A stretch of DNA of 64,000 nt from Pontibacter burrus (GTDB lineage: Bacteria; Bacteroidota; Bacteroidia; Cytophagales; Hymenobacteraceae): assembly GCF_010686685.1 (NCBI RefSeq), contig NZ_JAAGWD010000003.1, forward strand, positions 248,001-312,000, given 5' to 3'. Positions within the stretch are counted from its first letter, which is position 1, and every line of letters begins with the position of its first letter. Below, piece after piece: positions 52,600 through 62,178 of the stretch. The position numbers and the translations under genes were made by a program. The notes below the pieces were generated by a model that saw only the letters and a program-made list of their open reading frames with translations, was not told where the DNA came from and made no database searches.

Positions 52600-55500
52600 A
52601 TGATATTTAACTTCCAGCCTGCTAAACTAAGAGGGTTTACAGTATTTATATTTATTGTATTTTTTGTAGGGGGCTTGCCTCGCCTTTCTGCCCAGACCAT
52701 ATACCCTGGAGATTCTGTTAAATTAACCGTAAGCAATAGCTACAGAGGCCAGTTGGTTTGGCAGCAATCAGGAGATAATGTAAACTGGGTGGACGTTGCG
52801 AACGGGCGTGCTAATAATAAGTGGGTAAAACCGACGCAGACGACTAAATACCGGGCCAAGATAACAGATGGTGAATGTGGTACTGGTTACTCACCGGTTA
52901 AGCAGGTAAATGTTAGCTCAGAGTCCGGGTTGAAAGTGGAAACAACCGCGATTACCGGCCTTATGGCTACCTCGGCTACAGCTGGTGGTACCATCACACG
53001 CCTCGGGGGAAATGCCCAGGTTGTACGGCGGGGCTTTTATTTAAGTGCCTCGCCAAATCCAACCAGTAGCAGTGGAGGGATATTAAGTGGATCCGGTATT
53101 GGTGATTTTACCAGTAACATAACGGGTTTAACCAACAATACGACTTATTACATCAGAGCTTTTGCTGTTACTAGTACAGGTATAACCATCACGGGAAACG
53201 AAGTGTCTTTTACGACCCGTACCCCTTATACCCTTAGCCTGACAACAGAGGTTTATTCTTTTTATACTGCCGCTACCGGGACTAAAGTAGGAACCAACAT
53301 TAATGCAACCGGTTATGGCAATGTGGTTTTGCGTGGGATTTGCTGGAGCACCAGTCCCAACCCTACAATGAGTGATAGTAAAATTGATGATCACACGGCA
53401 ATCGGAACAGGTGTTGGACTTTTTGTTACCGATCTAAAAGGTCTGAAAGCAAATACCAAATATTACCTCCGCGCCTATGCTGTTAATAATTCCGGGATGA
53501 CCTTTTATAGCCCGGAAGTTTCTTTTACTACCCTGCCAGGCCTGGTTATTAATGTAACTACAGCCAGCATTTCCAAAATAACCGGTAGTAGCGCTACTTC
53601 AGGCGGTTCCCTTACCACATCGGGCTCTGGTACGGTCGTGGCTAAAGGTGTATGCTGGAGCACAACTCAGAACCCGACCATTGAAAATGCCAAAACTGAA
53701 AACGGTTCAGGTGCAAGTGCCTTCCTTAGCAATTTAGAAGGGTTGAGTGGTGAAACGAAGTATTTTGTAAGGGCATACGCAACCAATGATGCAGGCGCAA
53801 CTTATTACGGTAACCAGGTTACATTTACTACTCCCGAGCTAATTACTTTGGCTTTGGTCACAAAATCGGCTACTGCTGTTACTGCACAGTCGGCCACCTC
53901 CGGCGGTACTATCTCAGGACTGGGCAATGTCGCCGTTAAAGGAATTTGCTGGAGCACTAACCCAAATCCGACTATCACAGCTAATAAAACCTCAGACGGT
54001 AGCGGACCTGCAGGTTATAATAGTAATATGACAGGATTGACTGAAAACACGACCTATTATATTCGTTCTTACGCAACCACAAGCAGCGGTGTAACAGTTT
54101 ATGGAAACCAGGTAAGCCTGACCACACTCAAATCGGTGGATGTCAGTACGGCAGCTATCACGGGAATTACAACTTCAAGTGTCACCTCCGGCGGAACAGT
54201 GGTGGTAAATGGCAGTGCCACGGTGACAGCACGAGGTGTATGCTGGAGCAAAACAATTGCTCCAACTATAGCAAACAGTAAAACAACAAATGGTGCTGGA
54301 CCTGGCAGCTTTACAAGTACCCTGACAGGTCTGACGCCTGAGACAAGGTACTATTTACGAGCATATGCCACCACTCCGGCTGGTACCATCTACGGAGAAG
54401 AAATTGTTTTTGAAACACAGCCTACCTATACTTTTCACTTAAGTACCAACGATGCTTCTGCTATTACAGGTATTACAGCTACAACCGGAGGATCTGTAAG
54501 TATGACTGGTACTGATGGCACTGTAGCCGCCAGAGGTACTTGCTGGAGCACAAACCTAAATCCTACCCTTGAGGACTCAAAGACTGTTGATGGAGCTGGT
54601 GTGGGAAGCTTTACAAGCTCATTAACGGGCCTGGAGCCGTCCACTGTCTACTATTACCGCACATACGCTACGTCTGCTACAGGGAAAACCACATATGGGC
54701 AGCAAAAAACATTTACTACCCAGGTACCCTTTACAATTACCACCACACCTGCTTCAGGGGTTACCGCGGCGGCAGCTAAATCGGGTGGTGCGATCACTAT
54801 TACCGCAGCAGGATCAACGGTGAAGGCACGGGGGATCTGCATCAGTAAGCAACCAGAACCGGTAGTTGGTAAAGATGAAATAGCAGGAGGTAGCGGAGCC
54901 GGTTCCTTTGCAACTGATTTAACTGGTCTGGAGCCTAGCACTACGTATTACGCTCGTGCCTACGCAATCTCAGGAGCAGACAAGATTTATTATGGGAATC
55001 AGATTGCCTTTACTACTCAGGCACCACTGGTGATGTCTATAACAACAACTGCACCAACTAACATTACCTTAAACTCGGCCATAGGCGGGGGGAGCGTCAC
55101 GACAAGCGGACCAGGTGCAGTGATAGCAAGAGGTATCTGCTTAAGTACAGAGCCGGCACCTACCATACAAAATATTAAGATCCCGGCAGGGGAGGGTACT
55201 GGTTCATTCAGCAGTAGTCTGACAGGTTTAATCGCTGGAGAAACCTATTATGTGAGAGCCTATGCGACTTCAAATTCCGGAATTACCGCTTATGGTAATG
55301 AAATTACTTTTTCTACTCAGGACCCGGTAAAAGTACTTACACTGAATGTTGGTGAAGTATCAGCACTTGCAGCTAATTTGGAAGGTGAAACATCTTTGGT
55401 CATTAAAAATACGACCCTGGAGACACGGGGTTTTTGTTGGAGTACCAGCCCAAATCCCACTATTTATCAGAGCAAAACAACAGAAAGTGCTACTTCAGGT

Positions 55501-58017
55501 AGCTATAGCCAATCCAGGTTTGCTGGTACGCTCACAGGCCTGAGTGGGAATACTACCTATTATGTTCGGGCATACACTACTACTACTACTGGTAAAACAG
55601 TATATGGGAACGAGCTTTCTTTTAAAACTCCAGCTCCTTTTATAGCAACTGTGAAGGTTAACCCGGCTACTGCTATTACCAAAACTGCAGCTTCTGTTAC
55701 AGGCTCATTTAGCTTTTCAGGAGTTGGGAATGGGTATATTGGTCTTATTCTGAGTACTAAACCGGATCCTGCCTATGGACCTGACGCTATCGGAATCGAG
55801 ACATATGGAGGAAATTCTTTTTCTTATAATTACACCAATCTCTCTCCTAATACTACGTATTATGTGCGAGGTTACGCTGTTACCTCTTCGGGGCTGCAAT
55901 ACGGGAATACCATTTCATTCCGTACTCAAGCATATAATATCAGTATTGTTACTTCCAGCCCGCAAGAGCTAACAGCTGGCAGTGCTCGCCTGGGTTATAG
56001 TGTTAGCAATCCAGATCTTGAGCCCACTTTCTCGGCCCTATACATAAGTACAACACCGAATGCCTCTAAAGACAATCATATTACTTCTGAATTCATTGCC
56101 TGGAGAAAAGGATCTATAGTCAATACTGGTGGCAGTTGGTCTGCCATACATGAGGTGCTGTTCCCTGGTACTACCTATTATGCAAGGAGCTACACTACAG
56201 TACCAGGGGGGCATTATATATATGGAAACGAAATCGTTTTCAGGACTCCGGACGCACCTGCCTCTACTTTAAAAGTAACATCTCCTTACAGCAACAACCT
56301 GACGGCTACCAGTGTCAGTGTTTCAAGTAGCTACTCATCTACGGGTGGGATGAAAAAAATAGGCTTTTGCTTAAGCACGAATCCAAATCCAACAGTTCTG
56401 GACAAACTATCGGTGGGTGTTCATAACAATCAGGTTTCATTCATTAATGGAGTACAGTATCCTAACTTTTCCGGATCATTCTCTGAACTAGAACCTAATA
56501 CTCAGTATTATTTCCGAGCCTTCGCCACTGACGAGGCCGGAGCATTGGTATATAGCGAGGTGCGAAGCTTTACCACACCCGCATCATCCAAAGTATTTTC
56601 AATAAGCACTCCTGAAGCTACAGAAATTAAAGCTTATTCAGCCCGGTTAGGCTGGAACGTGTTTGCTACAGGCATATTGGCCAAAGACTACGAAAGGGGC
56701 GTGTGTTATAGTTTAAAACCAAACCCCACAAAAGCTGATTTTTGGGTAGCGGAGCCTACAACTTTTACAATTAACACGTGGGTAGTGGATAACCTGGTGC
56801 CAAACACGGTTTATTATGCCCGGGCATATGCCTATGATCCGGTAACGAAGCAGACTCACTACGGAAATCAGATCACCTTCTCCACACGCCCAACAATTTT
56901 AACTTCAGTTAAACTTGTAGATCCGCCAAGTGACGTAACCATGTCTTCGGCCAATTTTACGATGAATGTGTATGGAGAAACACTCTACAGTGGGGTTGCT
57001 GGTTTTTGTTATAGTACTTTACCTAATCCAACTGTTAATAATTCGACTATGTCTAATACAGTGGAGCTTCGCATTTATAAAAATGCCAGTACTTACATTG
57101 GCACGATTAATAATCTTGCTGCTGGTTCCACTTATTATGTTCGTGCTTATGCGAGGCAGATTGATGGTGAATATATTTATAGTAATGAGGTAGTTCTAAA
57201 AGTCGCTTCGGTTAAGGTAGAAACTTTGTCCGGGGGTTCACCTGGAGGCCTGGATTATACTGCCACCAGTAGGGTGACTAATTTTGGCAATGAAACAGTG
57301 GTGCAGCGCGGATTAGTGTACGCTGTTGCATCCGATTACCTTCCAACCCTTGGTACAGGAGGGTATTCTTTCGACGGGTCTGGTTTCGGCGACTTCAGCA
57401 GCAGGATTACACTGCCTAGCTATGGAACCCGCTATTTCATTCGGGCCTACGCCAAGACAAGTAGCGGAATGGTTGTGTACGGTAATGTACTCGATTACAC
57501 CACCCGTACAGATCCTAACCCACCCACTACACCACCTATCACCCAGCCACCAAGTACAGGGGGAGGCACTGGCGGTACGGCACCTGTCTATAACGGCCCG
57601 GCTTATTTAGTATTTGGCAGAGTCATTGGACCTGCAACTATTAATTGCCGGGATGGAAGCTGGGCGTTCAATGATTATAAGGGATACTCTACACAGATTC
57701 GGTACGAAGCTTATAACAGTACTACTTACGCCCAGGCCAAAAAGGAAATGGACGCGCACCTTCGTGCTCAATTCCCGGGGGAGAAGCATGAGTACATTGT
57801 AGAGTCCTCTTATAACTACAACCCTAACGCCCGTTTTGCTGTGATCATAGAATACACCAAAAAAATACCAGGGTGGGATTGCTACAGCACTCTTGTTACT
57901 ATTGGATACGGCACCTCTTACACAGATGCTTTAAATAAAGCGATAGAACGGAAAAATAATGATGTGAACGGAGCTGATAAAGCGCCCTATAAAGAGCTTA
58001 AGCGCATCAGCTGGTAA
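52600..58017 (+). CDS. Giant secreted protein with 15 fibronectin-III-like repeats
   Basis: 1805 residues from the ATG at 52600, chosen because it yields a clean signal peptide (FTVFIFIVFFVGGLPRLSAQ) and avoids overlap; an in-frame GTG at 52537 lies inside the previous gene. An Ig-like start domain is followed by 15 units of about 90-100 residues. Each has ATSGG, then GxCWSTxPNPT, then TTYYxRAYA motifs, and they become more diverged toward the C-terminus. A Pro/Gly linker (PPTTPPITQPPSTGGGTGG) leads to a C-terminal domain of about 130 residues that I do not recognise. No T9SS tail is visible. It is probably an adhesin or surface fibre, by inference. Confidence 0.85.
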   Translation: MIFNFQPAKLRGFTVFIFIVFFVGGLPRLSAQTIYPGDSVKLTVSNSYRGQLVWQQSGDNVNWVDVANGRANNKWVKPTQTTKYRAKITDGECGTGYSPVKQVNVSSESGLKVETTAITGLMATSATAGGTITRLGGNAQVVRRGFYLSASPNPTSSSGGILSGSGIGDFTSNITGLTNNTTYYIRAFAVTSTGITITGNEVSFTTRTPYTLSLTTEVYSFYTAATGTKVGTNINATGYGNVVLRGICWSTSPNPTMSDSKIDDHTAIGTGVGLFVTDLKGLKANTKYYLRAYAVNNSGMTFYSPEVSFTTLPGLVINVTTASISKITGSSATSGGSLTTSGSGTVVAKGVCWSTTQNPTIENAKTENGSGASAFLSNLEGLSGETKYFVRAYATNDAGATYYGNQVTFTTPELITLALVTKSATAVTAQSATSGGTISGLGNVAVKGICWSTNPNPTITANKTSDGSGPAGYNSNMTGLTENTTYYIRSYATTSSGVTVYGNQVSLTTLKSVDVSTAAITGITTSSVTSGGTVVVNGSATVTARGVCWSKTIAPTIANSKTTNGAGPGSFTSTLTGLTPETRYYLRAYATTPAGTIYGEEIVFETQPTYTFHLSTNDASAITGITATTGGSVSMTGTDGTVAARGTCWSTNLNPTLEDSKTVDGAGVGSFTSSLTGLEPSTVYYYRTYATSATGKTTYGQQKTFTTQVPFTITTTPASGVTAAAAKSGGAITITAAGSTVKARGICISKQPEPVVGKDEIAGGSGAGSFATDLTGLEPSTTYYARAYAISGADKIYYGNQIAFTTQAPLVMSITTTAPTNITLNSAIGGGSVTTSGPGAVIARGICLSTEPAPTIQNIKIPAGEGTGSFSSSLTGLIAGETYYVRAYATSNSGITAYGNEITFSTQDPVKVLTLNVGEVSALAANLEGETSLVIKNTTLETRGFCWSTSPNPTIYQSKTTESATSGSYSQSRFAGTLTGLSGNTTYYVRAYTTTTTGKTVYGNELSFKTPAPFIATVKVNPATAITKTAASVTGSFSFSGVGNGYIGLILSTKPDPAYGPDAIGIETYGGNSFSYNYTNLSPNTTYYVRGYAVTSSGLQYGNTISFRTQAYNISIVTSSPQELTAGSARLGYSVSNPDLEPTFSALYISTTPNASKDNHITSEFIAWRKGSIVNTGGSWSAIHEVLFPGTTYYARSYTTVPGGHYIYGNEIVFRTPDAPASTLKVTSPYSNNLTATSVSVSSSYSSTGGMKKIGFCLSTNPNPTVLDKLSVGVHNNQVSFINGVQYPNFSGSFSELEPNTQYYFRAFATDEAGALVYSEVRSFTTPASSKVFSISTPEATEIKAYSARLGWNVFATGILAKDYERGVCYSLKPNPTKADFWVAEPTTFTINTWVVDNLVPNTVYYARAYAYDPVTKQTHYGNQITFSTRPTILTSVKLVDPPSDVTMSSANFTMNVYGETLYSGVAGFCYSTLPNPTVNNSTMSNTVELRIYKNASTYIGTINNLAAGSTYYVRAYARQIDGEYIYSNEVVLKVASVKVETLSGGSPGGLDYTATSRVTNFGNETVVQRGLVYAVASDYLPTLGTGGYSFDGSGFGDFSSRITLPSYGTRYFIRAYAKTSSGMVVYGNVLDYTTRTDPNPPTTPPITQPPSTGGGTGGTAPVYNGPAYLVFGRVIGPATINCRDGSWAFNDYKGYSTQIRYEAYNSTTYAQAKKEMDAHLRAQFPGEKHEYIVESSYNYNPNARFAVIIEYTKKIPGWDCYSTLVTIGYGTSYTDALNKAIERKNNDVNGADKAPYKELKRISW

Positions 58018-58041
58018 ATTAAGTTGTTGCTTATTAATTTA

Positions 58042-58075
58042 GAAGGGTAACCCAAATTTGACGTAGTTACCCTTC
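58042..58075 (+). terminator. Terminator-like hairpin after the giant repeat protein
   Basis: GAAGGGTAAC (58042-58051) pairs with GTTACCCTTC (58066-58075) around 14 bases, 24 bases after the stop. The T run is poor. Confidence 0.5.
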
Positions 58076-58092
58076 AAAGTTAATAATTTAGT

Positions 58093-58145
58093 AAAAAGGA
58101 GCGAAAAGCAAGTTACAAGGCTTCGACCGAATCGCGCTCCTTTTT
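58093..58145. terminator. Bidirectional terminator
   Basis: AAAAAGGAGCG (58093-58103) pairs with CGCTCCTTTTT (58135-58145), with a long loop of 31 bases. It lies between the convergent repeat-protein and S41 peptidase genes. Confidence 0.6.
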
Positions 58146-58184
58146 ATCGGGAAAAGGTGAATGATCCAGTAGAGTCCTAAATGC

Positions 58185-58220
58185 ATAAAGCCTGCAAATA
58201 TTTTGATTTGCAGGCTTTAT
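58185..58220. terminator. Terminator-like hairpin
   Basis: A perfect 15-base stem ATAAAGCCTGCAAAT with its complement (58206-58220) and a 6-base loop, between convergent genes. It can serve the minus-strand peptidase gene. Confidence 0.65.
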
Positions 58221-58252
58221 ACTGTTTTGATATGATAACTTGTAGCTCAAAG

Positions 58253-58289
58253 GATGGAATTATCGAACCATTTACACAGGGATTTGGTG
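58253..58289. repeat. Terminator-linked box, copy C
   Basis: GATGGAATTATCGAACC, then a TTTACACAGGGATTTGGTG stretch, 32 bases after a hairpin. A short open frame crosses it, but it looks like a repeat rather than a gene. Confidence 0.5.
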
Positions 58290-58416
58290 GTCCTACAGGA
58301 ATATTTACGCTAATAAAAGGTAGCTTTGGAGCCTTTCGTTGTGGTTTTGTCTTTCTTGAGTATTAAATGAAAGGAGTGCAACGATTCAGTTCCGGACTAT
58401 TTGCCTGTTTAACCTT

Positions 58417-59733
58417 TTACTTTCTAAGCTCCTCAAAGATACCGCCATCACTTACAAAAAGTGTGGCCTTAGAATAGTTGCCTTTACTGTCCTTTACAAA
58501 TTCAATATGCGCATTGCCATCTAGCACGAAGCGGTTTTTAGATATATGTGCCAGTTCAGTTATGTTATCAGCGAATTTACAGAAAAGTTTATTGCCATCC
58601 CTATAGATAACTAGCGGTCCATAGGTGCCGGTAAATTGATCAAACTGATCTAAGGGAAGAGTAAGAAGATCATTGTTTACATAAAGTGCATTGATCAGGT
58701 ATTCCAGTTTTTGTTTCTCTTTCTCATTTTTGGCCATTTTTTGGCGCTCTCTGAATATAAGTTCCTGTGCTTTTAAAAGTGCTTTTGAAGCTTCAATTTT
58801 AAAATCAGGAATTACACCTGTTCCTTCCCAATCGGTTTTAGTAACAGGATTGAGTGACCGGGCAAATGGGATCGATACAACAAAGCCCTGACCTACAGTG
58901 AAGGGCATCGTTGGATGCGCACCACCACCGGTTACTTCTCCTACAATGGTTGCCCGTTTCGCCTGTTGCATCGCATAGCTAAAGTCCTCTGCAGCCGAAA
59001 AAGTCTTTTTGCTGGTTAAAATATAGATAGGCATTGATAGAGTTAAACCATCCGTTTTAGCCGGGTCAGCATAATAAAAGGTAGTGTCTTTGTTCGTGCG
59101 GTTTACCAAATCGTTCATACGAGTCTTTTCTTTAAAGAAGTAGCTTTCCACCTGGCTTACCATATCCGGCTCACCACCCCAATTGTTTTCTCTCAAATCA
59201 ATAATGATGGTACTGGTATTTGCTAAAAAACCAAGTGCTGATTCTATGATCGGTTTTGCTTCATTTATATGTTCTAAAAAACCGTTGATGGAAATATAGC
59301 CTATGTTGCCGGGCAACACTTCTACTTTCTTAAACAAATAGTTATTCTCTTTCCCGAAGATCTTTGTCTGCAAAATCTCTTCCTCTGAAGGCTCTACTTT
59401 CCCCTGGATTCGTCCCGATAAATTCGGATTATATTCAACAACCATGTGAGGATCACGGTGTATTTTGTAAATGTCGGCCTGTATTTGTTTAGCTAGCTTT
59501 TGAGGATCTTTAGAAACGGAAGTATAAGCTTTCTTTTTTGTCTGTGTTTGCAGAAACTTTGTGATCGCTTGCGCCTTCTCAGGAAAGACATAATGCTTTT
59601 CTAGGCTTAAGTTTATTGATTCAATGAGCCTGTCAACTTTGATGGCTTGATTAGTAGTGGCCTGTCCATTGCATAAGTAAGTCTTACCAAACAACAGCAA
59701 TAGACACAGAAAATAGGATGTAGGATTTTTCAT
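58417..59733 (-). CDS. S41 family peptidase (IRBP-like)
   Basis: A 438-residue protein with a signal peptide (YFLCLLLLFGKTYLCNGQ). An N-terminal helical domain (VDRLIESINLSLEKHYVFP) is typical of the interphotoreceptor-retinoid-binding-protein-like branch of S41. The peptidase domain contains GYISINGF, IIDLRENNWGG and the nucleophile Ser in KKTFSAAEDF (about residue 245), with EVTGGGAH after it. No PDZ domain is obvious. A C-terminal extension of 100 residues follows. It is divergent from the two-component operon; the substrate is unknown. Confidence 0.88.
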   Translation of the reverse strand: MKNPTSYFLCLLLLFGKTYLCNGQATTNQAIKVDRLIESINLSLEKHYVFPEKAQAITKFLQTQTKKKAYTSVSKDPQKLAKQIQADIYKIHRDPHMVVEYNPNLSGRIQGKVEPSEEEILQTKIFGKENNYLFKKVEVLPGNIGYISINGFLEHINEAKPIIESALGFLANTSTIIIDLRENNWGGEPDMVSQVESYFFKEKTRMNDLVNRTNKDTTFYYADPAKTDGLTLSMPIYILTSKKTFSAAEDFSYAMQQAKRATIVGEVTGGGAHPTMPFTVGQGFVVSIPFARSLNPVTKTDWEGTGVIPDFKIEASKALLKAQELIFRERQKMAKNEKEKQKLEYLINALYVNNDLLTLPLDQFDQFTGTYGPLVIYRDGNKLFCKFADNITELAHISKNRFVLDGNAHIEFVKDSKGNYSKATLFVSDGGIFEELRK

Positions 59734-59924
59734 TTTATATAAATTATGTGAAGAGCAGCTTCCCTGTTTTTACTATTTTTTTGCTTTTCGTTATCCAAAA
59801 GTGAAGACCTCAGTTAACTCGAGCAATTCAATTATTTTGGCGACTAGAAATACTATGTGAAGTAGTAAATCGAATGGACGAATGAAATATAAATAGCGAG
59901 ACAGGCAATTGATATAATAGAGTA

Positions 59925-61034
59925 ATGCTACCTACTTTTTTTAAATATCTTTGGCTTTGCGTATCAAGCAGCAACTCTATGATTCAGGATATTAAGAAGC
60001 TTAAGTTCAGGATTAGTTTAGAACCCTTCCTACACGTACTTGTATGGAGCGCTTTGATCTTATTTATATGGAATACCGTCAATACGATAGGCCCTTTCAG
60101 GAAACAGGACGGAAGTATATACTTTCCATTGATCTGGAGTACCAGCCTTAGTATGCTGTTGTTTTATTTGAATGGTTTGTACTTGATTCCCTTATTTATA
60201 AACACACATAGATTTAAAAAATACACCTTTTGGGTAATTCTTTTACTTGTTATCATCGTCCTTCTTAACTCAGTTTTTGACCAGATTTATAGCCTCTCCC
60301 TTTTTTCAACAGAGAAAGAATCTTTTTTGTCAGACCTCTTACTAAACACGCAGAGTAAGACAATTATACTTTCTCTTTCCATCGGCTATGGGCTGACAAG
60401 GCAGTGGTTTAAGAATCAGGAACGACAACAAAAATTAATTCAAGACGATCTTAAGACTCAGTTAAAGTATCTGAAAGCGCAGATCAATCCGCATTTTCTT
60501 TTTAATACCTTAAACATGGCCTTTGCTTCGGCAACTAAAAGCAAGGATGTAGTAACTGCCGATATTATTGAAAAGCTCTCAGGTCTCATGCGCTATGTGT
60601 TATATGAAAGCAACGAGGACAAAGTCTTCCTTGAAAAAGAGATTCAGTATATTGATAACACGATAAACCTTCAATTACAGCGCTTGTCACCTCAATTGGC
60701 AGATCAGGTAAATTACCAGGTGGAAGGGGACTGGCAAAGCCATAAAATTGCTCCTATGATTCTTATTCCGTTTATTGAAAACGTTTTTAAACATGGGATC
60801 ATCCTGAGTCAAAGAGCAGACATATCCATCTCGATATTTTTAAGAGAAAATATTTTGACACTGGAAACGAGCAACGCTAAATCCGATCATCTTGCCAAAA
60901 GAAATACTATCTCAGGCATAGGCTTGAAAAATGCCAGAGAACGGTTGCTGCTTATTTATCCAGGCAAACATAAACTGGAAATTGATGACTTGGGTTCATC
61001 TTTTTATGTAAAGCTTCAAATAGAAATCAACTAA
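59925..61034 (+). CDS. LytS/YehU-family sensor histidine kinase
   Basis: A 369-residue membrane sensor with four hydrophobic helices (residues about 30-165), a short coiled linker (KNQERQQKLIQDDLKTQ) and the His_kinase domain with the phosphorylated His in QINPHFLFNTLN (about 189). An HATPase part follows (PMILIPFIENVFKHG, GIGLKNARERL). No extracytoplasmic domain is present, so the signal is probably sensed in the membrane. An ATG at 59979 would remove 18 residues and is an equally possible start. It is followed after 6 bases by its LytTR regulator. Confidence 0.9.
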   Translation: MLPTFFKYLWLCVSSSNSMIQDIKKLKFRISLEPFLHVLVWSALILFIWNTVNTIGPFRKQDGSIYFPLIWSTSLSMLLFYLNGLYLIPLFINTHRFKKYTFWVILLLVIIVLLNSVFDQIYSLSLFSTEKESFLSDLLLNTQSKTIILSLSIGYGLTRQWFKNQERQQKLIQDDLKTQLKYLKAQINPHFLFNTLNMAFASATKSKDVVTADIIEKLSGLMRYVLYESNEDKVFLEKEIQYIDNTINLQLQRLSPQLADQVNYQVEGDWQSHKIAPMILIPFIENVFKHGIILSQRADISISIFLRENILTLETSNAKSDHLAKRNTISGIGLKNARERLLLIYPGKHKLEIDDLGSSFYVKLQIEIN

Positions 61035-61040
61035 AAAACC

Positions 61041-61748
61041 ATGAGATGTATCGCTGTTGATGATGAGCCATTTGCGCTTGAACTTATTGCCGGTTATATT
61101 CAGAAAACTCCATCATTACAGTATATTAACGGATTTACCAATCCATTCGAGGCCATGTCCTTTTTGGTCAATACCCCGGTAGACCTTGTTTTTTTGGATA
61201 TAAATATGCCTGAAATATCAGGCATGGAGTTATTGAGGTCACTGCCAGTTATGCCTAAAGTAATATTTACTACTGCTTATGCTGAATTTGGGGCTGAGAG
61301 CTATGAGTTTAATGCTGTTGATTTTCTCTTAAAGCCTGTAAAATATGACCGGTTTCTTAGAGCAGTTAACAAAGTAAATTCAAACTCTTCCATATTAAGA
61401 GAAAGCACTGTTATCAATCATACCGTAGAGCAGCACAGCGAATCCATCCTGGTTAAAAGCGGCTCCCAAATGTATCGGATAGAAACCAATGACATTTTTT
61501 ATATCGAAGGTGCAGGTAACTACATCACCTTTTATACCAAAACCGGCAAGATCATGACCCTGCTGCCAATGAACGATATACTAAAGATGCTTTCTCCTAA
61601 AACTTTTGTAAGGATCCACAAATCATATATTATTTCCTTAAAACATATCGGCGTCATAGAACGAGCCAGGGTTGTGATAAATAGGACCCTTATACCAATT
61701 GGCATTACATATCGGGAGCAGTTTTCAAAAGTCTTAAAGAATAATTAA
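61041..61748 (+). CDS. LytTR-family response regulator
   Basis: A 235-residue regulator. The receiver domain (residues 1-115) carries the DDEP acidic pocket, the phospho-acceptor Asp in LVFLDINMPE (about 53) and the conserved Lys in FLLKPVKYD. The C-terminal LytTR DNA-binding domain (about 140-235) has FYIEGAGNYITFYT and FVRIHKSYIISLKHI. It pairs with the upstream kinase. LytTR proteins bind short direct repeats; the target promoter is not evident here. Confidence 0.93.
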   Translation: MRCIAVDDEPFALELIAGYIQKTPSLQYINGFTNPFEAMSFLVNTPVDLVFLDINMPEISGMELLRSLPVMPKVIFTTAYAEFGAESYEFNAVDFLLKPVKYDRFLRAVNKVNSNSSILRESTVINHTVEQHSESILVKSGSQMYRIETNDIFYIEGAGNYITFYTKTGKIMTLLPMNDILKMLSPKTFVRIHKSYIISLKHIGVIERARVVINRTLIPIGITYREQFSKVLKNN

Positions 61749-61869
61749 CAGACTGGTGTAAAGTATAAATCAACTGTAGTAAAGACTCAAATTATTTTGA
61801 TCCCCATATAGAAGAAATACAGGGAGAGTTTAGCAGTATTTTGGAAGATTTGACGGAGTATTTTAAAAA

Positions 61870-61906
61870 GTTCGATAAACATAACCGAAGGGGAAATTTA
61901 TCGAAC
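61870..61906. repeat. GTTCGATAAA...TTTATCGAAC inverted repeat, copy Y
   Basis: A perfect 10+10 inverted repeat with a 17-base spacer, directly before the tRNA-linked terminator. A degenerate, reversed relative occurs at 51396-51431, also directly before a terminator. Confidence 0.5.
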
Positions 61907-61907
61907 C

Positions 61908-61944
61908 AAAAAAGCCGCTCCATTTGAGGAGAAGCGGCTTTTTT
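61908..61944. terminator. Bidirectional terminator of tRNA-Glu and the LytTR operon
   Basis: AAAAAAGCCGCT (61908-61919) pairs with AGCGGCTTTTTT (61933-61944). It lies 7 bases from the 3' end of the minus-strand tRNA and 160 bases after the regulator gene. Confidence 0.8.
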
Positions 61945-61951
61945 ATAGTAG

Positions 61952-62023
61952 TAGTCCGTAGGGGAATCGAACCCCTGTTGCCAGAATGAAAATCTGGAGT
62001 CCTAACCCCTAGACGAACGGACC
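61952..62023 (-). tRNA. tRNA-Glu (anticodon TTC)
   Basis: On the minus strand the sequence folds as a cloverleaf: acceptor GGTCCGT with ACGGACT, a D-arm in GTCTAGGGGTTAGGAC, an anticodon stem CCAGA/TCTGG with loop TTTTCAT (anticodon TTC), and a T-arm with loop TTCGATT. CCA is not encoded. The reading frame that overlaps it is not a gene. Confidence 0.96.
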
Positions 62024-62178
62024 ATTCTGTCGTATTGTGGTGCAAAGATAGGAGTGGGATTTTAAACTGCAAATAGGCTAATCTAAATTTTTGCGTACTA
62101 AACTATAAGCAGCTGCAAATCAGGTATAAAAAATTACCTACTTTACGATAAGTAGGTAATTTAAATCAGAAACAATAG

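Noticed and set aside
52900-57500. Possible nucleotide repeat array
   Set aside because: The periodicity is protein-level fibronectin-like repeats with diverged DNA, not a CRISPR or satellite.
58181-58366. 61-codon plus-strand frame crossing the hairpin and box C
   Set aside because: It begins inside a terminator-like stem, and the related boxes A and B are broken by a frameshift and a stop, so the frame is probably not a gene.
61863-62072. Minus-strand open frame of 69 codons
   Set aside because: It is the translation through tRNA-Glu and its terminator (the TPDFHSGNRGSIPL type of artefact), not a protein.
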